From NCBI GenBank assembly GCA_018500005.2, contig JAHBAP020000517.1:1-6708 (forward strand): 6,708 nucleotides of DNA, given 5' to 3'. The notes beneath the pieces are model-generated. The model ran no database searches and was not told the DNA's origin. It saw nothing but the letters and a program-made list of their open reading frames with translations. The position numbers and the translations under genes are program-made. Shown here piece by piece: positions 1 through 5,778 of the stretch (positions within the stretch are counted from its first letter, which is position 1; every line of letters starts with the position of its first letter). The stretch comes from Mycobacterium sp. GTDB taxonomy: Bacteria; Actinomycetota; Actinomycetes; Mycobacteriales; Mycobacteriaceae.

Positions 1-1000
1 TCTGCCGGGTGCGTGGTTCCAGTCGCTCCGGGTGGGCCAGCTTCTGCACATCGTCGTAGGTGCCGCGCCACATCCGCGGCAGCACGTGGCCGTACATCGC
101 CCAGGCCGGATAGTCCGGATCGCGCCACAGCACCTCATGGCCGAGGTCTCGCAACAGGCTCTCCACCCCGTCCAGTGCCCGTTGCTGGGCGCCGCCGACA
201 CGGGCCACCATGGTCGGTGGAAGCTTGGTGCTCAACGCGATTCGCAGCCGGCCGGGTTTGCGCGCGGCGGCCTTGACGAAACCGCCGCGGGGCGCCTTGC
301 CGGTGTGGGTGGCGTCGAGGAACAGTGCGGCGTCCTCCACCGTGCGGGCAAGCGGGCCGTTGGTGCTCAGTCCCAACCAGGCGTCCCCGTGTGGATCCAT
401 CGGCACCCGGTCACGCTGCGGCTTGAGTCCGAACAACCCGCACCAGGTGGCGGGGATGCGGATGGATCCCGCGCCATCGGAGCCCAGCGCAATGGGGGCC
501 AGTCCGGCGGCCACCGCGGCGGCGCTGCCACCGCTGCTGCCGCCCGGGGTGTAGGCCAGGTCCCACGGGTTGTGGGTGGCGCCGAACGCCACCGTCTCGG
601 TGAACGGCCAGAGCATCATCTCCGGCACCGCCGTCTTGCCGAGGATCACCGCCCCGGCCTCCCGCAGTCGGCGCACCACCTCGGCATCCGCGGTGGCCGG
701 CAAGTCGTAGGCGTTGCTGCCGAAGCAGGTGAACTCACCGGCGACGTCGACGTCGTCCTTGATGGCGATGGGCACACCCAGCAGTGGCAGCCGTTCACCG
801 GCCTCGAGGCGCTCCTGGGCGGCGGCGGCTTCCCTGCGGGCCTTGCCGGCCATCACCACCCGATAGCTGCGCAACTCGGGGTCCACCCGGTTGATGCGCT
901 CGAGGTAGCGCTCGAGCAATGCGGGTGCGGTGATGGCTCCGTCGGCGAGCATGCGGGCCTGCTCGGCGGCGCCGGCGAAGGCGAGATCGGTGGCGTCCAC
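1..1000 (-). CDS. amiB2: Amidase, amidase-signature family (AmiB2-like), C-terminus beyond window
   Basis: Hydrolyses a carboxylic amide to acid plus ammonia, presumably in the cytosol; the substrate is unknown. The reverse strand is open from GTG at 998-1000 to base 1 with no stop, giving 333 visible residues. Family members are usually about 460-480 aa, so roughly the last quarter lies outside the window. The catalytic Ser-cisSer-Lys triad is visible: Lys81 in GVPIAIKDDVD, cis-Ser155 in TPGGSSGGSAAA and nucleophile Ser179 in GSDGAGSIRIPA. The spacings (74 and 24 residues) match the family. The N-terminus (VDATDLAFAGAAEQARMLAD) closely resembles my recollection of M. tuberculosis AmiB2 (Rv1263), which also sits divergently beside a HIT gene. 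The GTG is chosen because homologous sequence begins there and a -10 hexamer lies 7 nt upstream. Family assignment is secure; the symbol is by resemblance. Confidence 0.9.
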   Translation of the reverse strand, partial: MDATDLAFAGAAEQARMLADGAITAPALLERYLERINRVDPELRSYRVVMAGKARREAAAAQERLEAGERLPLLGVPIAIKDDVDVAGEFTCFGSNAYDLPATADAEVVRRLREAGAVILGKTAVPEMMLWPFTETVAFGATHNPWDLAYTPGGSSGGSAAAVAAGLAPIALGSDGAGSIRIPATWCGLFGLKPQRDRVPMDPHGDAWLGLSTNGPLARTVEDAALFLDATHTGKAPRGGFVKAAARKPGRLRIALSTKLPPTMVARVGGAQQRALDGVESLLRDLGHEVLWRDPDYPAWAMYGHVLPRMWRGTYDDVQKLAHPERLEPRTRQ

Positions 1001-1007
1001 TGAAGGC

Positions 1008-1013
1008 AGCGTA
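1008..1013 (-). promoter_or_regulatory. Predicted -10 element for leaderless amidase transcript
   Basis: On the minus strand TACGCT fits the mycobacterial SigA -10 pattern TANNNT. It is followed by 7 nt and then the amidase GTG (998-1000), so transcription would start at or next to the start codon. No convincing Shine-Dalgarno or TTGACA-like -35 is visible. This is inferred from pattern and spacing only. Confidence 0.5.
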
Positions 1014-1038
1014 GCCGTTGGCGACGCCAGCGAGCCGC

Positions 1039-1044
1039 TACGGT
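1039..1044 (+). promoter_or_regulatory. Predicted -10 element for leaderless HIT-gene transcript
   Basis: TACGGT matches TANNNT and lies 6 nt before ATG 1051, placing the expected transcription start at the A of ATG. A weak -35 candidate, TTGGCG at 1018-1023, sits 15 nt upstream. The element supports ATG 1051 over an in-frame TTG at 1018. It is one half of a 50-bp divergent promoter region shared with the amidase gene. Confidence 0.55.
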
Positions 1045-1050
1045 GGTGCG

Positions 1051-1473
1051 ATGTCCTGCATCTTCTGCGACATCGTCGGCGGCAGCGCACCGGCTGTGCG
1101 GGTATACGAGGACGATGACTACCTGGGCTTCCTCGATATCAGGCCGTTCACCCGGGGCCACACGCTGGTGATTCCCAAGCAGCACTTCGTCGACCTCACC
1201 GACACCCCCGCCCCCACGTTGGCCGGCATGCTGACCGTGGGCCAACGCATCGCGGTGGCCACCCGGTCCTCTGGGCTGGCGGCGACCGGCAACAACATTG
1301 CGATCAATGACGGGAAGTCGGCGTTCCAGTCGGTGTTCCACATTCACCTGCACGTGATCCCGCGCCGCGACGGCGACAAGGTGTCGTTCGTCAAGGGGGT
1401 CCTACTGCGCCGCGACCCGGACCGCGAAGCGACCGGACGACTCCTGCGCGACGCGTTGGCGGCCCAGCCATGA
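1051..1473 (+). CDS. HIT-family (histidine triad) nucleotide-binding protein
   Basis: A 140-aa protein of the Hint/HIT branch. These enzymes hydrolyse or transfer nucleotidyl groups from phosphoramidates, acyl-adenylates or dinucleoside polyphosphates. The triad HIHLHVI lies at residues 97-103, with His99 as the expected nucleophile that forms the covalent AMP intermediate. The N-terminus SCIFCDIV with Cys3 and Cys6, together with His45 and His97, resembles the zinc site of bacterial Hit proteins. RPFTRGHTLVIPKQHF (31-46) is the usual HIT core. Length is typical. The start is ATG 1051 because family homology begins at SCIFC and a -10 hexamer sits just upstream. Its stop overlaps the next gene in an ATGA, so the two are probably co-transcribed and coupled. 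It matches what I remember of Rv1262c. The in vivo substrate is unknown. Confidence 0.93.
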   Translation: MSCIFCDIVGGSAPAVRVYEDDDYLGFLDIRPFTRGHTLVIPKQHFVDLTDTPAPTLAGMLTVGQRIAVATRSSGLAATGNNIAINDGKSAFQSVFHIHLHVIPRRDGDKVSFVKGVLLRRDPDREATGRLLRDALAAQP

Positions 1474-1904
1474 GCCTCGCCGAGAAGGCACTCATGACGT
1501 TCGTGCGGGTGCACGACGCGGTGTATCAGGGCTCCAAAGGCTGGCTGGGACACCGGATCCCGGGAGCGCCGAACAGCCTGCTGCTGCACACCGTCGGGGC
1601 CAAAACCGGCCTACCGCGAACCCATTCGCTGTCCTATGCGCGCGACGGCGCCGACTATCTGGTGGTGGCATCCAAGGGCGGCGACCCGCGCTCCCCCGCC
1701 TGGTACCACAACCTCAAGGCCAATCCGCGGGTGCAGATCAATGTCGGGCGGCGTCGTCTGGCGGTAACCGCCTCCCCGGTTCTGCCAGATGACCCCGACT
1801 ATGCCCGGTTGTGGCGAATCGTCAACGCCAACAACGCCGATCGCTACAACGGATATCAGGCGAAGACCAGTCGGCCCATCCCGGTGATCCGGCTGACGCC
1901 TTAA
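1470..1904 (+). CDS. Ddn-like F420-dependent nitroreductase/quinone reductase family protein
   Basis: A 144-aa split-beta-barrel protein of the deazaflavin (F420)-dependent nitroreductase family. M. tuberculosis Ddn (Rv3547), the activator of pretomanid, is the reference member, and this one looks closest to its paralogue Rv1261c. The family motifs appear in order: LLHTVGAKTGLPRTHSL (38-54), VVASKGGDPRSPAWYHNLKANP (65-86) and the C-terminal YNGYQAKTSRPIPVIRLTP (126-144). The Gly-Gly stretch and the basic K45/R50 region normally bind the F420 tail. Family members reduce quinones or other hydride acceptors with F420H2; the physiological acceptor here cannot be read from sequence. ATG 1470 overlaps the HIT stop (ATGA), implying translational coupling. 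There is no separate promoter. The stop at 1902-1904 is followed by a structured convergent spacer. The N-terminal helix (residues 1-27) is poorly conserved in the family. Confidence 0.9.
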   Translation: MSLAEKALMTFVRVHDAVYQGSKGWLGHRIPGAPNSLLLHTVGAKTGLPRTHSLSYARDGADYLVVASKGGDPRSPAWYHNLKANPRVQINVGRRRLAVTASPVLPDDPDYARLWRIVNANNADRYNGYQAKTSRPIPVIRLTP

Positions 1905-1914
1905 TCACAAGGGT

Positions 1915-1957
1915 CACTCCCCCCCTGGGCGTACTCCACGATGTCCCCCTGGGAGTG
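1915..1957. repeat. Inverted repeat (7-bp arms) just downstream of the Ddn-like gene
   Basis: CACTCCC at 1915-1921 is the exact reverse complement of GGGAGTG at 1951-1957, leaving a 29-nt internal segment. An RNA of either strand could fold here, 11 nt after the Ddn-like stop. No U-run follows, so a canonical intrinsic terminator is not supported, but many mycobacterial terminators lack one. It overlaps the 24-bp tandem repeat and may be a by-product of it. Confidence 0.45.
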
Positions 1958-1968
1958 CTAGACGATTT
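1921..1968. repeat. Two imperfect tandem copies of a 24-bp C-rich unit
   Basis: Bases 1921-1944 and 1945-1968 align without gaps at 19 of 24 positions by eye. Both begin with CCCCCTGGG and share ACGAT near the end. No third copy is evident on either side. In one plus-strand frame the units read PLGVLHDV and PLGVLDDF, and three of the five differences fall at third codon positions. The array lies in the gene-free spacer and abuts the 56-nt palindrome. Confidence 0.7.
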
Positions 1969-2021
1969 TGCCTACCTCTGCGCGACTAAGGGCACCCTGT
2001 GTCGCTCGAAGGTGGGCAGAA
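1966..2021. repeat. 56-nt imperfect palindrome in the convergent spacer (possible bidirectional terminator or dispersed repeat)
   Basis: The arms pair symmetrically about 1993.5. TTTTGCCTACCT (1966-1977) pairs with AGGTGGGCAGAA (2010-2021), with two G-T wobbles. GCGAC (1982-1986) pairs with GTCGC (2001-2005), and GGG (1990-1992) faces CCC (1995-1997). The internal loops are symmetric, 4x4 then 3x3 nt. Both transcripts entering the spacer would form this long hairpin: from the Ddn-like gene after about 60 nt, and from udgB after about 35 nt. There is no flanking U-tract, so termination is inferred from position. The codon-register symmetry and isolated location also fit a REP- or MITE-like repeat. 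I cannot tell copy number from this window. Confidence 0.7.
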
Positions 2022-2037
2022 GTATTAGTGGTCCCCA

Positions 2038-2067
2038 ACTCACCGCAACCCCGACTCACCGCAACCC
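2038..2067. repeat. 14-bp direct repeat (16-bp period) duplicating the udgB stop region
   Basis: ACTCACCGCAACCC occurs at 2038-2051 and again at 2054-2067, separated by CG. On the minus strand the udgB-proximal copy contains the last codons and TGA of udgB, and the distal copy repeats that sequence just after the stop. This looks like a small tandem duplication at the 3' end of the gene. Confidence 0.75.
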
Positions 2068-2874
2068 TGCCCGCACGGCAGCGTCCGCGAAGACGTCGTC
2101 CAGCATGGCCGGCGTGAGACGGCCGGTGAACATGTTCTGCTGACTGGGGTGGAAGCAGCCCAGCAACTGAATTCCGCCGGACAACTGGGCGACAACTCCG
2201 TGCCCGAATTTCGGCACAGCCGAGCGCTTTTCGCCGAGCAATCGCACCGCAGCCAGCCAGGCGAACCCGCCCAGCGCCACGATCACCCGCACGTGCGGCG
2301 AGACCAGCCGCCACTCAGCCTCCAGCCAGGGCGCGCACGTCGCACGCTCCACCGGCGTCGGGGCGTTGCCCGGCGGTGCGCACCGTACCGCCGCGACGAC
2401 CCGTATGTCGTGGGCATCCAGCCCGTCTGCGGCATCGACGCTGACCGGGGAGTTCACCAGTCCGGCCCGGTGCAGGGCGGCGAACAGCTGATCTCCGGAA
2501 CGATCACCGGTGAACACCCGCCCGGTCCGGTTACCGCCGTGGGCGGCCGGCGCCAGTCCGAGGATCAGGATCCTGGGCCGCGTAGACCCCCACCCGGTGA
2601 TCGGGCGTCCCCAGTACGGCTCCGTCGCGAACGCGCGCCGCTTGACCGCGGCCACCTCCTCACGCCAGGCCACCAACCGCGGGCAGGCGCGGCACACACT
2701 GACGTGTGCGTCGAGGCTGTCGATGCCGGTGGCACCGCCGGCAAGCCGAAGGACCTCGGCTGCGTTGTGAGCCACCGTCGTCGCCGGGGTCGCCGGGTCA
2801 CCGGGCCACCCTGTCCCGGGCGGCACCGGCGAGGGGAACTCCGTGCGGGTTCGCGGGTGTGGGAAAGCGGTCAC
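2056..2874 (-). CDS. udgB: Uracil-DNA glycosylase family 5 (UdgB), iron-sulfur type
   Basis: Excises uracil, and in characterised family 5 enzymes also other deaminated bases such as hypoxanthine, from DNA as the first step of base excision repair. This is important in GC-rich genomes prone to cytosine deamination. The 272-aa product has four cysteines placed for the 4Fe-4S cluster: Cys61 and Cys64 in VCRACPRL, then Cys165 and Cys180. Motif [20 protein letters not shown] (106-124), has alanine where other UDG families carry a catalytic Asp or Asn, which is diagnostic of family 5. Motif B is HPSQQN (242-247). It corresponds to what I recall of Rv1259. The chosen start is GTG 2872-2874. However, the best -10 (TAGATT) ends one base before it, so a downstream in-frame GTG at 2824-2826 is an alternative. 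Residues 1-50 look disordered. The stop lies in a short tandem duplication. Confidence 0.93.
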   Translation of the reverse strand: MTAFPHPRTRTEFPSPVPPGTGWPGDPATPATTVAHNAAEVLRLAGGATGIDSLDAHVSVCRACPRLVAWREEVAAVKRRAFATEPYWGRPITGWGSTRPRILILGLAPAAHGGNRTGRVFTGDRSGDQLFAALHRAGLVNSPVSVDAADGLDAHDIRVVAAVRCAPPGNAPTPVERATCAPWLEAEWRLVSPHVRVIVALGGFAWLAAVRLLGEKRSAVPKFGHGVVAQLSGGIQLLGCFHPSQQNMFTGRLTPAMLDDVFADAAVRAGLR

Positions 2875-2875
2875 G

Positions 2876-2881
2876 AATCTA
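2876..2881 (-). promoter_or_regulatory. Predicted -10 element for udgB, sharing its TA with the opposing promoter
   Basis: On the minus strand TAGATT matches TANNNT. Its TA (2881-2880) is the same base-paired step as the TA of TATGCT on the plus strand. Transcription would be expected to begin near 2868, inside the annotated udgB frame, which raises doubt about the GTG 2874 start. Pattern-based only. Confidence 0.4.
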
Positions 2882-2885
2882 TGCT
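2880..2885 (+). promoter_or_regulatory. Predicted -10 element for leaderless MFS exporter transcript
   Basis: TATGCT matches TANNNT and is followed by 7 nt (GCCTGCG) and then GTG 2893. This fits a leaderless start for the exporter and argues against ATG 2881, which lies inside the hexamer. tap of M. tuberculosis is known to be WhiB7-activated, but I see no AT-rich WhiB7-type element before the -35 region here. Confidence 0.5.
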
Positions 2886-2892
2886 GCCTGCG

Positions 2893-4122
2893 GTGAGCAC
2901 CTCACGCGGGCCGGTACTGCTGATCTTGTCCTCAGCATTCCTGGCCGCGGCAGCCAACGGCATCTCTATGGTGGCGTTCCCGTGGCTGGTGCTGCAGCGC
3001 ACCGGCAACGCCACCGACGCCTCGGTGGTGGCGGCGGCGGCCACCCTGCCATTGCTGGTCGCGACCCTGGTGGCCGGTACCGCGGTGGACTTCCTGGGCC
3101 GGCGCCGGGTGGCGATGCTCTCCGACGCGATGTCGGCGGCCTCGGTGGCAGCCATCCCGATCCTGGTGGCCACCCAGGGCATCGAGTCGCTGAACACCGT
3201 GGTGCTGGCGGGCCTGGCCGCGGCCGGGTCGTTCTTCGACCCCGGCGGCATGACAGCGCGGCAGTCGATGCTGCCCGAGGGGGCGACCCGGGCCGGCTGG
3301 ACGCTGGACCACACCAACAGCATCTACGAGGCGGTGTTCAACCTCGCCTACATCACCGGGCCGGGTATTGGTGGCCTGCTGATCGCAACGATCGGCGGGG
3401 TCAGCACCATGTGGGTGACCGCCGCCGCATTCGGCGCCTCCATCCTGACGATGGCAGTGCTGCGGCTGCCCGGCGCCGGACGTCCGGAGCGGACCCGGCG
3501 GCCCGAGGGGGTGGTATCCGGGGTGCTCGAGGGCTTGAAGTTCGTTTGGCACAACCGGGTTCTGCGAACCCTGGGCCTCATCGACCTGTCGGTCACCGCG
3601 CTGTACCTGCCGATGGAAAGCGTCCTGTTCCCGAAGTACTTCACCGACCGCAACGAACCCGCGCAGCTGGGCTGGGTTCTGATGGCGCTGTCCATCGGCG
3701 GACTGGTCGGCGCGCTGAGCTGGACAGTGCTCTCGAAATTCGCCCGGCGGCGCACCACCGTGCTGACCGCGGTGCTGACATTCGGAGCGGCCAGCCTGAT
3801 CATCTCGGTGCTGCCGCCGCTGCCGGTGATCCTGATCCTGGTTGCCCTCGTCGGCCTGGTCTACGGGCCGATCGGCCCGATCTACAACTCGGTGATGCAG
3901 GCCCGAACCCCGGAGAACATGCGCGGGCGGGTGGTCGGGGTGATGACCTCGATGACGTATGCCGCCGGTCCGGTGGGCTTCATGCTGGCCGGTCCACTGA
4001 TCGACGCGTTCGGCCTGCGTGCCACTTTCCTGGTGCTGGCGGTGCCGATCCTGCTCATCGGACTGGCCGCGCCGTGGATCCCGGCTCTGCGGGAACTCGA
4101 TGAGGCGCCGGCGGCCTCCTAA
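2893..4122 (+). CDS. tap: MFS drug exporter of the Tap family
   Basis: Inner-membrane major facilitator superfamily antiporter, expected to export small molecules using the proton gradient. The mycobacterial Tap proteins (Rv1258c type) export tetracycline and aminoglycosides at low level and contribute to intrinsic tolerance. The 409-aa product is hydrophobic throughout, consistent with about 12 membrane helices. MFS motif A is [11 protein letters not shown] at residues 62-72, in the loop between helices 2 and 3. Long stretches recall Rv1258c, including [17 protein letters not shown] and [17 protein letters not shown]. The GTG 2893 start gives VSTSRGP, close to the length of the Rv1258c N-terminus as I remember it, and fits the upstream -10. 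ATG 2881 would add four residues. Divergent from udgB across 18 bp; the next gene follows within 10 bp. The actual substrate is not readable from sequence. Confidence 0.9.
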   Translation: MSTSRGPVLLILSSAFLAAAANGISMVAFPWLVLQRTGNATDASVVAAAATLPLLVATLVAGTAVDFLGRRRVAMLSDAMSAASVAAIPILVATQGIESLNTVVLAGLAAAGSFFDPGGMTARQSMLPEGATRAGWTLDHTNSIYEAVFNLAYITGPGIGGLLIATIGGVSTMWVTAAAFGASILTMAVLRLPGAGRPERTRRPEGVVSGVLEGLKFVWHNRVLRTLGLIDLSVTALYLPMESVLFPKYFTDRNEPAQLGWVLMALSIGGLVGALSWTVLSKFARRRTTVLTAVLTFGAASLIISVLPPLPVILILVALVGLVYGPIGPIYNSVMQARTPENMRGRVVGVMTSMTYAAGPVGFMLAGPLIDAFGLRATFLVLAVPILLIGLAAPWIPALRELDEAPAAS

Positions 4123-4125
4123 ACT
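4120..4125 (+). promoter_or_regulatory. Predicted internal -10 element for the FAD oxidase, embedded in the tap stop codon
   Basis: TAAACT matches TANNNT. Its first three bases are the TAA stop of the exporter gene. It is followed by 7 nt and then ATG 4133, the spacing of a leaderless start. This would allow the oxidase to be expressed independently of the exporter. Pattern-based only. Confidence 0.45.
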
Positions 4126-4132
4126 GATGCCC

Positions 4133-5494
4133 ATGGCGGATCTGGCCGGCTTGGCCGCGGAACTCGACGACGGCGTGCTGATCACCGATCCGGACATCCT
4201 GGCTTCCTACCGGCACGACCGTGCGTTGGATCCCGCCGCCGGTACCCCGCTGGCGGTGGTGCGGCCGACGAAAACCGAAGAGGTGCAGGCTGTTCTGCGC
4301 TGGGCCGGCACCCACAAGGTCCCGGTGGTGCCGCGCGGCGCCGGTAGCGGTCTATCAGGCGGTGCGACCGCGGTCGACGGCGGGATCGTGCTCTCCACGG
4401 AAAAGATGCGCGAGATCACCGTCGACCCGATCACCCGCACCGCCGTGGTCCAACCCGGCCTGCTCAACGCCGAGGTCAAGAAAGCCGTCGCCGAATACGG
4501 GCTGTGGTATCCGCCGGACCCGTCGTCGTTCGAGATCTGCAGTATCGGTGGGAACGTCGCCACCAACGCAGGCGGCTTGTGCTGCGTGAAGTACGGCGTC
4601 ACAACCGATTACGTGCTCGGTCTGCAGGTCGTCCTGGCCGACGGCACGGCGGTGCGCCTGGGTGGACCGCGCCTGAAGGACGTCGCCGGGCTCTCGCTGG
4701 TCAAGTTGTTTGTCGGCAGCGAGGGCACCCTGGGCGTGGTCACCGAGGTGACCCTGCGCCTGCTGCCCCCTCAGCACACCTCTGCCACCGTGGTGGCGAC
4801 CTTCGATTCGGTGGAGGCCGCGGCGGGTTCGGTGGTCGAGATCACCGGGAAGATCCGGCCGTCGATGCTGGAGTTCATGGACGCGGTGTCCATCAACGCA
4901 GTCGAGGACAAGCTGCGGATGGGGCTGGACCGCAACGCCGCCGCCATGATGGTGGCCGCCTCCGACGACCGGGGCGCCGCCGGAGCGGAGGACGCCGATT
5001 TCATGGCCCGGGTGTTCACCGAAGCCGGCGCAACGGAATGCTTTTCGACATCCGACCCGGTCGAGGGCGAGGCGTTCGTCGCCGCGCGCCGGTACGCCAT
5101 CCCGGCAGTGGAGGCCAAGGGCTCGCTACTACTGGAGGACGTCGGGGTGCCGCTGCCCAGGCTTGCCGACCTGGTCGCCGGGGTGGCCAAGATCGCGGCC
5201 GAAGCCGACCTGACGATCTCGGTGATCGCGCACGCCGGCGACGGGAACACCCACCCGCTGATCGTCTACAACCCCGACGACGCCGAGATGACGGCGCGGG
5301 CGGAGAAGGCGTTCGGCGACATCATGGACCTGGCCATCAGCCTGGGCGGCACCATCACCGGGGAGCACGGGGTGGGCCGCCTCAAGAAGCCGTGGCTTGC
5401 CGGGCAACTCGGCCCCGAGGCGATGGAACTCAATCGGCGGATCAAGGACGCGTTGGACCCGGACGGGATCCTGAACCCGGGTGCGGTGGTGTAG
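4133..5494 (+). CDS. FAD-linked oxidase, GlcD/D-2-hydroxyacid dehydrogenase type
   Basis: Flavoprotein of the vanillyl-alcohol oxidase (PCMH) superfamily, expected to oxidise a D-2-hydroxy acid such as glycolate, D-lactate or D-2-hydroxyglutarate. The acceptor is unknown. The 453-aa product has the N-terminal FAD-binding domain, with the pyrophosphate loop PRGAGSGLSGGA (67-78) and PPDPSSFEICSIGGNVATNAGG (127-148). The C-terminal FAD-oxidase domain has AHAGDGNTHP (His367) and GEHGVG (His412), the conserved histidine-bearing motifs of the substrate/metal site. Length is normal for the family. It strongly resembles my memory of Rv1257c, next to tap in M. tuberculosis. ATG 4133 is preferred because a -10 lies 7 nt upstream; ATG 4127, two codons earlier, is the alternative. 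Only 10 bp separate it from tap and 5 bp from the next gene, so read-through co-transcription is also likely. Confidence 0.92.
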   Translation: MADLAGLAAELDDGVLITDPDILASYRHDRALDPAAGTPLAVVRPTKTEEVQAVLRWAGTHKVPVVPRGAGSGLSGGATAVDGGIVLSTEKMREITVDPITRTAVVQPGLLNAEVKKAVAEYGLWYPPDPSSFEICSIGGNVATNAGGLCCVKYGVTTDYVLGLQVVLADGTAVRLGGPRLKDVAGLSLVKLFVGSEGTLGVVTEVTLRLLPPQHTSATVVATFDSVEAAAGSVVEITGKIRPSMLEFMDAVSINAVEDKLRMGLDRNAAAMMVAASDDRGAAGAEDADFMARVFTEAGATECFSTSDPVEGEAFVAARRYAIPAVEAKGSLLLEDVGVPLPRLADLVAGVAKIAAEADLTISVIAHAGDGNTHPLIVYNPDDAEMTARAEKAFGDIMDLAISLGGTITGEHGVGRLKKPWLAGQLGPEAMELNRRIKDALDPDGILNPGAVV

Positions 5495-5499
5495 TCCGG

Positions 5500-5778
5500 G
5501 TGCCGCAGGACCGGCTGACACTGCACATCGAGCCGTGGTCATGGAGCCTGGAGCAGGTCGACGAGGGACTACTGCTCACCGTGTTGTGCGGAACAGTAGG
5601 GATCTACGAGAAGGCGGTGCTGCTCGAACCCGACGAAGTGGCGGCCTGGGAACAGTGCGGTCCGGCGGGACTGGAGCCGCTGGCCGAGGCGATTCGCTAC
5701 GACAGCACCGACCCCCGCTTCACCGCACGGTCACGGCCGGATCTGATCGCGGGAGCCGATGATGAACGATCCGGTTGA
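5500..5778 (+). CDS. Hypothetical small protein (92 aa)
   Basis: I do not recognise a family. The GTG 5500 start is the first valid start after the FAD-oxidase stop in this frame; it lacks a clear Shine-Dalgarno and may be read by coupling across the 5-bp gap. The protein is acidic and soluble, with no signal peptide or membrane helix. It has a WSW cluster (13-15), a predicted beta-rich stretch EGLLLTVLCGTVGIYEKAVLL (22-42), an acidic helix-like segment EPDEVAAWEQ (43-52) and cysteines at 30 and 53 that are not in a metal motif. The mix of codons looks like the neighbours and the frame is open only through this interval plus shadow of the oxidase. It overlaps the next gene by 17 bp, supporting membership of the same transcript. 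It could be a partner of the adjacent membrane protein, but that is only positional. Confidence 0.72.
   Translation: MPQDRLTLHIEPWSWSLEQVDEGLLLTVLCGTVGIYEKAVLLEPDEVAAWEQCGPAGLEPLAEAIRYDSTDPRFTARSRPDLIAGADDERSG
5751..5755 (+). promoter_or_regulatory. Shine-Dalgarno favouring ATG 5762
   Basis: GGGAG lies 3 nt before ATG 5759 and 6 nt before ATG 5762. The second spacing is the normal one, so translation of the membrane protein probably starts at 5762. This is one of the few recognisable ribosome-binding sites in the window; the site lies within the end of the upstream small gene. Confidence 0.5.

Noticed and set aside
32..1003. Plus-strand open frame opposite the amidase
   Set aside because: It is antisense to a clear amidase with catalytic motifs; its translation is Gly/His/Arg-rich and resembles nothing, as expected of a GC-rich shadow frame.
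1018..1050. Alternative TTG start for the HIT protein
   Set aside because: It would add 11 residues not typical of the family and would sit upstream of the predicted -10; HIT homology starts at ATG 1051.
1915..1957. 6C-type small RNA (C-rich loops) in the spacer
   Set aside because: C-runs are present, but they lie in stem arms and tandem repeats rather than in two hairpin loops of six or more cytosines.
2149..2892. In-frame upstream extension of the exporter gene across udgB
   Set aside because: The extension is antisense to UdgB motifs and lacks membrane character; exporter homology begins only around 2893.
2932..4197. Minus-strand open frame of about 420 codons opposite tap
   Set aside because: The composition is Gln/His/Gly/Arg-rich with no recognisable domain, while the plus strand encodes a textbook MFS protein.
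4504..5499. Upstream extension of the small hypothetical gene through the FAD oxidase
   Set aside because: It is an out-of-frame Arg/Gly-rich shadow of the oxidase. Protein-like composition starts only at GTG 5500.
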